Positions 55,829 to 64,000 of a stretch of 64,000 bases of DNA are shown here, in pieces. The notes beneath the pieces were generated by a model. That model was not told the origin of the DNA and did no database searches. It saw nothing but the letters and a program-made list of their open reading frames with translations. This DNA is from Macrobrachium rosenbergii (Eukaryota; Arthropoda; Malacostraca; Decapoda; Palaemonidae): NCBI RefSeq assembly GCF_040412425.1, contig NC_089768.1:286001-350000 (forward strand), given 5' to 3'. How positions within the stretch are numbered: the stretch's first letter is position 1; each line of letters opens with the position of its first letter. Made by a program: the position numbers and the translations under genes.

Positions 55829-56285
55829 TGCTTTGTCCGACCTCTGATTGCCCTCTCTGTCTCCATCTGTTTCTATCTCTCTTGGGAAGTCTCTTCTGGA
55901 AGCTTATATACCACTGTATGGGCGGAGCTAATGACGACAGACAATCGTCATTCCCATATAAGGAGTTTTTTATTTTCTTCATACTGATTGGTTCCTTAAT
56001 AACCACCTCTTTCCAGTCATGCCATAGAAGCTCCCAGAACAAATTTTCTGATGCAATGTGGATCAAATATTGCACATGTTACAAAGGCATGGCATGAGAT
56101 ACCACATGGTGTCATTTCCACAAGAAAGGGTTTTCATCAAATCACTAACTGTCCAGGAGGCGTTGGCAATAGTGCCTAACTGATGATGACATCTTCGAGC
56201 AAACACAGGAAATAGTCACGACTTGGAAAAAGAGATATTTCTTTTTCAATGTATTTCTTCAACATTATTGCATCTACCCATGACA
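55829..56285 (-). repeat. 5' LTR fragment of the Gmr1-like element
   Basis: Same orientation as 50749-51204 and similar over 456 bp, but it represents only about half of the 914-bp LTR. The remaining LTR, primer-binding site, leader and start of Gag are deleted, so LTR sequence runs straight into mid-Gag at 55828. Confidence 0.7.
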
Positions 56286-56805
56286 ACGATCCAGAATTAT
56301 CTGGACTGTTTCATCCACGGGGACATTCGTGAAGAGGGACTCCACATCCATCGATGCAACAACCCCTCCCGGGGGTGTCGTTTTCAGGGAATCTATAAAC
56401 TTGGCAGAACACTTCAAACTGTGGTCATCTGGAATGTAAGGAGTCAAAATAGCATTCAGTGTCTTCACAAGCTGGTACACAGGGCCGGGAATCTGGCTAA
56501 TAATGGGGTGTAATGGGTTCCCTGGTTTATGGGTTTTAATGTTCCTGCATATGTAGCCAAGGTCGTAGTCCCTACGACTGGCAGCAGGTGAAGGGCATTC
56601 GGAGCTGCATTGACAGTCTCGATGATCCTATTAGCCTCGTGCTTAATGTCAGCCCAATGGACGGTGACACCCTCTTTAGCCTGGAGCTTTTGGCCGCTTC
56701 CCTTAGGCTTCTGTTGGTCACATCACTATTGTAATCACCATGTTCTGTGATGCCCTCGGCCAAGAAGAGGGGCTGGAGGGCATCCGTAGTATGTATGGTG
56801 CCCAT
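56286..56805 (-). mobile_element. PLE-C, 5' part (continues 48440-50290)
   Basis: Minus-strand Penelope sequence: the N-terminal region (near 56790-56620), PIISQIPGPVYQLVKTLNAI near 56490, YIPDDHSLKCSAKFIDSLKT near 56440, and VVASMDVESLFTNVPVDETV near 56350. The last holds the first catalytic Asp of reverse transcriptase. The trail stops at 56286 where the gypsy LTR begins and picks up at 50290. Confidence 0.8.
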
Positions 56806-58427
56806 GGAGAAACTCCTTGAAATCAAGTACCTACTGGACACCACACACACAAGCATGAAGATCAAAGCACCATACGGACTACTGATGTCCTCCAGCCCCT
56901 CCTCTTGGCCGAGGCCCTCACAGAACACAGTGGTTACAAGCGTCATGAGATCAACAGGCACCTAAGGGAAGCGGCCAAAGAGCTCCGAGCTAAAGTTCTC
57001 TGCTGAGTTTATAGAAGCCCTGAAAACGACTTCCCGGGAGGAATTACTGCATCGATGCACGTGGAGTCCCTCTTTATGACATCCCCGTGGATGAAATAAT
57101 CCAGATAATTCTGGATTGTGTGTTTAGAAATGACTCTACGCCCATTAAACATCCTTGAGCATGCCCTCTGAGCACTCCTCGAGATTTATACAAAAAAGGC
57201 CCCTTTCTCCACCCACAGAGGCCATATGTACATACAAAAAGGTGGTGTAGCAATGGGTTCTCCCTTCAGAGTACTTTTCGCGAACTTCTACATGGGTGCT
57301 GTGGCATGTCGGGTATTCCCCACCATTGAGAAACCATCAGTGTATGTCTGGTATACCAACGACACCTTCATAAGCACCACCATGGCGGAAGAAATAGAAC
57401 ATCTGCAACAAGCCTTCCACAAACACAGTAGTCTCAACTTCACCATTGAACACTGATGTGATCATCGCCTCCCCTTCCTTGACGTCCTTGTCAGGCAACA
57501 AGAGGAGCGCTTCGTAATGCAAGTTTATATGAAACCCACGAACCTGGGCGTGTGCTTGAATGGTGAGAGTGAGTGTCCTGACAGATACAAGAGCTCTGCA
57601 ATCAGTGCCTTCATCATGGGAGCTCTCTCACACTACTCTTCTTGGAAGGACATACACACACCGAATTAAGAGCGTGTTGTCCAGGTTTTAATTAACAATG
57701 GGTATTCCAACCATGACATCATGGAATACATACACAGAACCACTGTTAAATGGTATCAGCAGGAGCCTCGCCCCACTGCCCTTGAAGATGTCACTAACTT
57801 TCATAAGGGAGTGTTTCACAGGAAATACAAAGAGGACAAGCGAGCCCTTCGCAATATCACAGAAGGAAACGTCTCCCCTATGGACCCTACAAAAAAGGTT
57901 AAATTAGTAATTTATTACAAAAGCAAGAACAGCAGCCTGATCATAAAAAACAACCAGTCCCCATGGTGCAGGACCGTCCGAAGAAAACCAACGTGGAATG
58001 CCCCGGCGCATACATTGGGATAACCATGATGTGATTTTCCAAGAGGATCTCCCGCCAAGCCAGGAAGGCGCTATCCATAATCTTGCCAAGAACACTCAAT
58101 ATCAGAATAACCCGAAAGGACATAATTCCTAATATTGGAATTATTGATAAGGCGGCAGACCAACGCTGCCTCCACCTCCTGGAGGCCCTACACATTGGAA
58201 AGGAGAGACCTAGCCTCAACACCTCACATGAGGCTTCCCTCCTCATGATGGTGGTGCATACAGTGCCCCCCACCAGCACCCCAGAGCCGAACAAATGGAC
58301 CAATTAGGTGGTGCCCCCTTCTACCAGCAGTGACCTTCCTAATAATAACCTCCCAGTCTCCACCATCCACATGCGAAGACCAGTGCGAGCATCGATCTCT
58401 GGGAGACAGCTTCGCTCAGGGACTTAA
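56806..58427 (+). mobile_element. Penelope-like element PLE-D, main part (right arm of inverted pair)
   Basis: Plus-strand copy. The arms of C and D share CCTCCAGCCCCTC and TCTTGGCCGAGG-type sequence on opposite strands on either side of about 56820. Coding order: N-terminal part (56855-57000), a jump over about 80 codons, first catalytic region (57020-57110, where the Asp of the ESLFTN-type motif is His), GGVAMGSPFRVLFANFYMG at 57240, thumb, linker and damaged endonuclease (57720-58305). The element continues at 60208 after a TTAA insertion. Confidence 0.8.
57001..58310 (+). pseudogene. PLE-D reverse transcriptase and endonuclease remnants
   Basis: ITASMHVESLFM-type sequence replaces the catalytic Asp by His. 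The region of the Tyr-x-Asp-Asp box reads Tyr-Thr-Asn-Asp near 57350 (VWYTNDTFISTTM). LPFLDVLVRQQEERFVMQVY follows at 57470, and YKSKNSSLIIKN at 57910 leads into the endonuclease. There the first GIY half is deleted and the second appears as GAYIGIT near 58005. IIPNIGIIDKAADQRCLHLL is the C-terminal helix. Both catalytic centres are destroyed. Confidence 0.75.
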
Positions 58428-60207
58428 CACTTTCCTGTCCAACTGACGTAATATTACGCAATAACCCCCTACCCCCCTTCTTTTCTGACTGACGTAATTT
58501 TACGTAAAATTTACCGACATTTTTCGTACGTGTGGTAGGGGTAAATTTTTTTTATTTTCGGACAGTTGGTGGTTTCCATAGGCTAAAGCACACCTTGGAC
58601 CGTGTAACTCAGGCATCGATACGCCAGGGAAGCAGTCCCTATACTGCACATGCGCAAATCCCTGGCATGGTAAATTTCTCACAATGAAATCAGCTGATCC
58701 TACCCACGTTTCTCTCTCGTATCTTACATTTTTTTTTATAAAATGTAGGATTACAATATTGGAAACACTCTGTTTCGTATCCTCTATTTTCTATAAATTT
58801 TTTAGTTCCTCTACTGTGCATGCGCAAATCCATGGCGTAGTAAAATTCTCACAATGACATCAGCTGATCGCACCCACGCAGGCCTGGCAGGCCACACTTC
58901 TGTCAGAGACCATGCGTACGAGGTTGGGTAAACAAGTGTGGCTGTTTACATACAGCGACGTCAATCGAGAACAGTTTCCAACATGCTTTCGCAAAGTTTT
59001 TACGGTAAAACTAGCGGAAAACGCGTTAGTGCATCACATAAGAGACGTCTGGATTTTAGGCAGGGCTCTGAATCTCATTTTTCATTATCATATATATCGA
59101 TATTTAGAGAATTTTGTTGGCTTTCTCATAAAAAATAATTCATTCACCTAACTGTTATAGCTTTTGAGCTACGAACGATAATGTTGACAACGGTAACATT
59201 TTTTTTCGTTTCGACCAGCTTATAACGTCAAAATGAAACTGTTGCTGTTACCAAAGCCATTTTTCTTGACTCTCACTTTATTCCTCAACCTTTCCTCTAC
59301 ATTTCTGTATATTTACAAAGTAATTTCTATGAAAAAATCCGAGCTAGGGCTCTTCAAAAAAATGTCTAGCGATAATTCTCACCGTATGCCGGGCAGCGCG
59401 CTCTGTTTCTTACCCACTTTTCTATCAATTTTTCACCAACTGGACTTATTCGTTTTTCATTGTTTTATATGTCGATATTTAGAGAATTTTCCTGGCTTTC
59501 TCATAAAAAAATAATTCATTCGCCTAACTGTTATAGTTTTTGAGCTACGAACAATAATGTTGACAACGGTAACTTTTTTTTTCGTTTCGATCAATTTATA
59601 ACGTCAAAATGAAACTGTTGCCGTTACCAAAGCCATTTTTCTTGACTTTCCCTTTATTCTTCAAATTTTCCTCTACTTTTTCGTATACCCCCTGTATTTA
59701 CAAAGTAATTTCTATGAAAAATAACCGAGATAGGGCTCTTCAAAAAAAATTTTTTCTAGCGATAATTCTCACCATAGGCCGGGCAGAGCGCTCTGTTTCT
59801 CACCCTCTTTTCTATCAATTTTTTCACCAACTGTACTTATTCATTTTCATTGTTTTATATGTCAATATTTAGGGAATTTTGTTGGCTTTCTCATAAAAAA
59901 TAATTCATTCGTCTGACTTTCATAGTTTTTGGGTTACGAACGAAAATATAAAAAGTAAAGAATTTTTTTTTTCGTTAAATAACTCACATTTTTTCGTATT
60001 TAGAGGACTGGGACTCTTATTCTGACTATTCCACCATAAAATATAAACATTTAGAAAAAAAGGACAGCAAAATGAACGTTGTTGGCATAAAATTTCTATT
60101 TTTGCTGAATTTTCTAAATAATTATTTTTTCGCACTGTCGAGCGCTCCCAGACACATCGGGGCTCATGTACCCTCAGTGATGTGATAACTATACAGATAT
60201 GAAAGGG
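58428..60207. mobile_element. TTAA-target element, family T3, with internal repeats
   Basis: TTAA at 58424-58427 and 60208-60211. Ends CACTTTCCTGTC and, reversed, CCCTTTCATATC (9 of 12 match). Internal direct repeats of about 375-390 bp start near 59098, 59473 and 59863 (ATATTTAGAGAATTTT). Near the left end there are paired palindromes (ACGTAATATTACG, GACGTAATTTTACGTA). No transposase frame. PLE-C, which lacks this insert, runs continuously through the same position. Confidence 0.8.
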
Positions 60208-60570
60208 TTAATCTCCTGACCCAGCCAATGAAATTCAGCTCTCACAACACGGAGCACCTGGTACGCTATAAATACCATCTAACGACCCCATTCCAACCGG
60301 AACAAGCCCACCTTTCCTTGAGAATGAATTGATGATATGGTTGGAAACATTGGAATTTCGCTACGCCCTTAGAACAACAACAAAGATTTTATACATGAGA
60401 ACACGAGAAATCCTGAGTTCCAGATTCTGCAATTTGCATACTATACGGCAACCAGATGCCATTTTTAACTTCCATATGAAATAAATTAATATTTCAAGAA
60501 ACTTATTTCTTATGCAGACCATGAACATCTGCCAATTATTAGCAAATATCAGTGATGAGAGGAAAATAAT
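60208..60570 (+). mobile_element. PLE-D, 3' part
   Basis: Matches PLE-C (48950-48540 reversed), including CAGCCAATGAAATTCAG near 60221, CAACCGGAACAAGCCCACC near 60294 and the short frame at 60521. Similarity stops at about 60570, near the (AAT)n edge of PLE-C. Confidence 0.75.
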
Positions 60571-61265
60571 CCTCCTCCCCCTCCCCGTCCTCCTCCTCCT
60601 CCTTTGCAATACCATGAAGCAGTTCTTCAATGTTCTTCTTACATTCATGAAAATCAAGGCAAAAATTTTGCAATTACTACTCCATAAAGTCATAAAGCAT
60701 TCAAAATAACCCTCAAGTTTTTTACTAGTTATGTTTGATCTCCTCTAATCTAATTGTTGCTTCATACACATTCCATTTCTCAGGAGGAAATAAAGGTGGA
60801 CTTTGTTGTACACGAGGTTTAGTACCTGCCACGTACAGTGCACGACACGAAAAGTATTCAAGGAAATTCATATAAATCTAGAGACCCGGCAACTTTATTA
60901 CAGCTATCAAAAGTGATTGTTTAAAGCTGGCACTGCAGAGCATGGATTTGTATCTTAACCCAATTCATTATCAATAAACAAAAACCCTGCAGTTAAAAGC
61001 ATAAAAGTTTGCTATGCCAGTATGCCTGTGCCTGGAAAGGCTAGTCTAATACATTCAAAACGTGCTAAACTTGCCTTCAGCTAAAAAGGATAAGCCTCAA
61101 GAATGGGTGTACTTTTTTGGCTTATGAAATTTAAACAGCAAATACAGTACAGGAAGTATAAGGTTCCTTCCTCAATGATCATAAGACTCATAAACAAGTT
61201 CTGGGACTGCAGCACTACAGAATATCCTCCATCTTATATAGCACATCAAGCAAAAAATTAACAAA
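60571..61265. other. no recognised gene
   Basis: AT-rich intron sequence with a CTCCTCC-type run near 60572-60602. No frame or repeat boundary recognised. Confidence 0.4.
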
Positions 61266-61268
61266 AAA

Positions 61269-61630
61269 TCAAAATTTATAAAAATATTCTGTATTCACCA
61301 TAATCTCTGTCAAAGACAGGCAAAATACATCTACAGTCCCCCCACCCCCACCCCAACAAAAACCCTGTGTCCCTTGCATTCCACATATGCTCCTGCCCAA
61401 TTGGCGTTTACTTCTTTTGGTCAACATTTCACCACTATTTACAAGCAGCTGAGCAAAATCCTCTTCATCCACTTTGCCAAACCCAACCTCATGTGACAAC
61501 CCTAACATATATTCTTAACAGGAGGGAAGCCCATGAAATTGCTGATGCACTTAGGGCATAGTTTCCTCCACGATATTCCTTTGCTCTACCATCAAAGCTC
61601 GCTTTGAGCAACTAAACCAAGTTCACTGAA
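61269..61630 (-). pseudogene. possible Tigger-like transposase C-terminal fragment
   Basis: The minus strand near 61620-61500 reads SWRKLCPKCISNFMGF, and the frame at 61508-61269 reads LSHEVGFGKVDEEDFAQLLV. The order Trp-x-Lys-Leu-x-Pro, then Gly-Phe, then an acidic VDEED helix, resembles the C-terminal region of the Tigger transposase at 40058-39678. A stop lies between the parts and the sequence then degenerates. The match is short. Confidence 0.4.
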
Positions 61631-62087
61631 TGCTGCTAACAATGCCTTGAAAAATACAGATGATGTTTTGGTCATCCATTTTAAACAAAAATATCAGGTT
61701 ATGAATGAAAAAAAATGAAGAGCACTGTCAAGTAAGGCTAAAAGTGCTCCCAAGTGGGGGGCTGACCTTGTTTGTGTAGTCAGTTACCACTAAAATATAG
61801 TTTCCCGTCCAATACTTGGCCTGGCTAACAAGCTGGTGAAATGTATTTATCAAGCAAAGGATTACACTTTTGTTCTGACATCAATTACAGACCACAAGAC
61901 AGCTATGATACAACCTACGCAGTTTTCTTGTGACTGCCTGTAAACGTTAGTATTTTTAATACCTTTCCGACTATTCAGAAAATTAAATTATCTGGATTAC
62001 CAATAATAGGAAACGAAACAGAACATAAGAAAGATTTCTATTGGCTTTTCTTGTATTCCCATAAATGAGCAGAAATATTCAACTAAC

Positions 62088-62129
62088 CTTTTTACAACAG
62101 TCTTTAGGATATCCCTGTAATCAACTTCA
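62088..62129 (-). CDS. host gene exon 2: 42-nt microexon
   Basis: On the minus strand a good polypyrimidine-AG acceptor (TTTGTTTTTCAG) precedes it and the strong donor GTTAGT follows. The 42 nt encode the inner residues EVDYRDILKTVVK, with one base completing the previous codon and two bases starting the next. Incoming and outgoing phases are the same, so inclusion or skipping keeps the frame. It lies 169 nt after the preceding exon. It could be a chance open segment, but both splice sites and phase fit. Confidence 0.6.
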
Positions 62130-62298
62130 CTGAAAAACAAATGAAATACTTGTAGAAAATGAAAACTCCAACTTTTTCAAGAGTTCAACAGCTGTTCAGT
62201 TTATTGTATTGTTTCTCAGGGAGTTACAGTGAGTTGAGATTTCATGCAAATATTAACTACATTCGAAAACATGCAAAGGCTTCCTGACAGTTACTGAC

Positions 62299-62476
62299 CT
62301 GTATCCATATAAAGTTTGCATTTCTTGAATTTCTTCTTTCAGTCTTGTAATCTCTGCACGTTCCACCTGGAGCTTTCGCATCAAATCATGATTCATTGAT
62401 AATAATTCATCATGTTCTGCTTGTACTATGGCTTCATGCTCTAGCAATGAGGCATATTCACTGTCCTCAGCTAAAC
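62299..62476 (-). CDS. host gene exon 1 of 3 visible: coiled-coil segment
   Basis: Minus strand, 178 nt, preceded by an acceptor ending GTAG and followed by the donor GTCAGT. It encodes LAEDSEYASLLEHEAIVQAE, HDELLSMNHDLMRKLQVERA and EITRLKEEIQEMQTLYGY, with a heptad pattern of Leu, Ile and Met, so a parallel coiled coil is likely. Two bases (AG) are left over and need G or T from the next exon. An upstream exon must supply one base. The protein is unrecognised; a cytoskeletal, scaffold or small-GTPase-linked protein is possible, but that is only a guess from composition. Confidence 0.75.
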
Positions 62477-62934
62477 CTACAAGCAAAAACAACAAACTCA
62501 GGATCATCATAATAATCTCAGCCAAAAAACAAAATTAAAATACCAATTGAAGCATCAATTAAATGAAAATATAAGAAAAATTAATAAAATGTATGAATGC
62601 ACTTGGAATCAAGTACAAATTACAAGCAGAATCAATGGTCAAATACATGAACAATTTGTTACTTTTGTATATGCTTATCATCATCACTATCATGTAAAAT
62701 AAGCTATTAAAAAAGACTGCAATATGTGATCCACTGTTAATTCTGTATATTATACTTCCTACTACGTACCAAGAATTACATCACATAAAGTAAAACTCAA
62801 ATGTATCAATTTATTACAACCATTTTAATAAGGTTAACGGCACTCAAAAGCTATGACCTGTCGTGCTTTCATCATTTCTATCACGTAACAATATAACTCA
62901 TATTGAGCTGGCAGACGGAAAATTAAGCCAATAC

Positions 62935-63276
62935 CAGGGGCGTCATTTGGGGGGGCAGGGGGGGACTGCCCCCACACCCCCAAGCCCCAAGAAGTAACAG
63001 CAGCGGGTTTTCCATTATTCCTACCGAAATTCAAATGTGCCACCACATTAAGTTATATCTATCTATCTATCTATCTGTCTATTTACCTATCTATCTATCT
63101 ATCACATACAATGTTTGTTTGTCTGCCTATTTTGCTGAAATACCTTGCTTATGTGGCTTCAAAAAGCACATAAAATAGCTCAAAATAAAAAAAAAAAAAC
63201 CAGCTGGTTAGGCTCGCTTGCTCGACAAACCATCTTTGCCCCCCCCCCCCAACAAAAATCTGAAATGACGCCCCTG
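62935..63276. mobile_element. hAT-type MITE with 8-bp target duplication
   Basis: GCCAATAC is duplicated at 62927-62934 and 63277-63284. The terminal inverted repeat begins CAGGGGCGTCATTT at the left, with its reverse complement AAATGACGCCCCTG at the right. CAGGGGC ends and 8-bp duplications are typical of hAT elements. Inside are runs of G and C next to the ends and a (TATC)n array. It has no transposase frame. It is in the intron upstream of exon 1. Confidence 0.85.
63056..63105 (+). repeat. (TATC)n microsatellite
   Basis: Tetranucleotide array with a few substitutions inside the hAT MITE. Confidence 0.9.
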
Positions 63277-63284
63277 GCCAATAC

Positions 63285-64000
63285 CAAGTTTTTGGGCAAA
63301 AGTTTGAAAATACAAAGGGTGGGTCTGTCATTACCGCTGATGCAAAATTATGTCCCTTCCCATACAACTCAGCTCGGCAGCCATATATGCATTTACATTT
63401 AATACTTAGATTTACAGAATTGCCATCTTCACAGTTTTGCCTTCAATGTGCATGTGTGTTAGTGAAGGGAGAGACCAGGTACCAAAAACAAATAAACTGG
63501 GTAGTGAATGATCAATCATGAGTAGAGAAACTTTGAATCCTGTTTTCTATGCTTGTTTTTAATCACTGCTTTAAATTCTACTTCCAGTATTTATTCATGA
63601 TTTCCATCATTCAAAAACCATTATAATCTGCCAAAAAAGCCAGTAAGATTTGTTTATATGTAAAATTTTTATGTATTTCATATTTCTCCAAACAAATCAG
63701 CTAAACTTATAAACTCCAACACTACTTTGAAATACTTGACAATTCTTACTGTTCAAAATAATACTTACTGTACATGCCAACACTTGAAACACTGATAAAT
63801 AAAATAAAAATACTAAAACAATTTTGAGAGACAAAAATCATAATCCCCATGTTTATTACAGTATAAGTTTCATGATCATATGTTTCAGATAGCCTGATTA
63901 ATTACATGCAGAACAGATATCACAGATTAGTTTAATAAGCAGCTCTAGCAGTTTTTACTAGCATCTTCATAAGCAAGGAGCAAACAGCTCTCAGCTTTAC
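63285..64000. other. intron-like sequence, no recognised gene
   Basis: AT-rich, without a splice-flanked exon I could support. The upstream exon of the host gene must lie beyond or be missed here. Confidence 0.4.

Larger units (their letters stand above)
50291..56285 (-). mobile_element. gypsy-like LTR element with integrase before reverse transcriptase (Gmr1-like order)
   Basis: Inserted in PLE-C. Ends TGTCATGG (minus-strand start at 56285) and ATCGTGACA (minus-strand end at 50291), i.e. TGTCA...TGACA. Minus-strand order: 5' LTR fragment, partial gag, zinc knuckles, protease-like region, integrase (54705-53480), reverse transcriptase (52800-51990), RNase H ending in a stop at 51518, a polypurine tract (CTTTTGGGGAACG) and the 3' LTR. 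In ordinary gypsy elements integrase follows RNase H; here it precedes reverse transcriptase. A solo-LTR-like insert interrupts integrase. Confidence 0.8.
18669..62087 (-). other. giant intron (about 43.4 kb) of the host gene
   Basis: The interval between the donor GTTAGT after the exon at 62088 and the acceptor AG before the exon at 18668 contains only transposons, microsatellites and unassigned AT-rich sequence. The phases on both sides agree. No other host exon was found inside, though a short one could be missed. The retro- and DNA elements here would then be transcribed passively with the host pre-mRNA, some in sense and some antisense. Confidence 0.65.

Noticed and set aside
50749..56285. 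456-bp direct repeats as the complete LTRs of the Gmr1-like element
   Set aside because: The upstream copy abuts mid-Gag, and Penelope coding sequence resumes only at 50290, so the real LTR is longer and the upstream copy is truncated.
60505..60560. Hammerhead-ribozyme-like CTGATGA...GAAA core in the Penelope 3' region
   Set aside because: A TGATGAGAGGAAA string is present in PLE-D, but the matching stems are not evident and PLE-C does not keep it.
60782..60812. Plus-strand exon-like segment with TTTCTCAG before and GT after
   Set aside because: Only about 30 nt, on the strand opposite the host gene, and no partner exon with matching phase is visible.
62834..63046. Minus-strand frame near the hAT MITE as another host exon
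   Set aside because: It runs through the MITE, lacks a convincing acceptor and donor pair, and has no phase support.

Overview
This is a eukaryotic nuclear window, most likely from an arthropod and probably a decapod crustacean. The reasons are long (GA)n/(CT)n and (TA)n arrays, a short (TTAGG)n-type block, a tRNA-derived SINE, and many degenerate Ty3/gypsy, Penelope-like, Tigger/pogo, MULE and TTAA-target elements. The organism call is an inference. There are no bacterial operons, CRISPR arrays, rRNA genes or convincing tRNA genes.

Host gene: three spliced exons lie on the minus strand at 62299-62476, 62088-62129 and 18551-18668. Their splice sites and codon phases agree. They encode a coiled-coil segment followed by an acidic Ser/Asp/Glu segment of a protein I cannot name. 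The intron between the last two exons is about 43.4 kb, so nearly everything from 18.7 to 62.1 kb is intronic transposon sequence. The 42-nt middle exon could be skipped without changing the frame.

Layout. 0-8.2 kb: gag remnants and a decayed gypsy element (1589-6765), split inside RNase H by a 1.6-kb TTAA-target element (4058-5649). 9.5-18 kb: a SINE, three GA-rich TA-target elements, and a gypsy element whose gag-to-RNase H half is on the minus strand while its integrase end and LTR are on the plus strand. This looks like an inversion between inverted transposon ends. 18.7-22.3 kb: intron with simple repeats. 22.3-33.1 kb: a long-LTR element coding only gag and protease, whose 3' LTR carries an inserted MULE (29273-32187, 9-bp target duplication). 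33.2-36.8 kb: a Tigger-like MITE, a Penelope GIY-YIG fragment and a Jockey-like LINE. 36.8-43.7 kb: a broken Tigger transposase, a TTAA element with internal tandem units (37419-39221), a second copy of the 1.6-kb TTAA element (41351-42938) and a MITE. 43.7-48.4 kb: a second Penelope-like fragment and two LINEs meeting tail to tail. 48.4-60.6 kb: two Penelope-like elements head to head around 56.8 kb; the left arm holds a gypsy element whose integrase precedes reverse transcriptase (Gmr1-like order, 50291-56285), the right arm a third TTAA family (58428-60207). 61.3-64 kb: a Tigger fragment, the two upstream exons and a hAT MITE.

Every transposon protein seen has stops, frameshifts or deletions, so none looks autonomous here. 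The nested order of insertions is readable in several places and gives a relative history. The points most worth checking are the Gmr1-type domain order, the short conserved coding segment at the 3' ends of the Penelope elements, the TTAA families and the giant intron.
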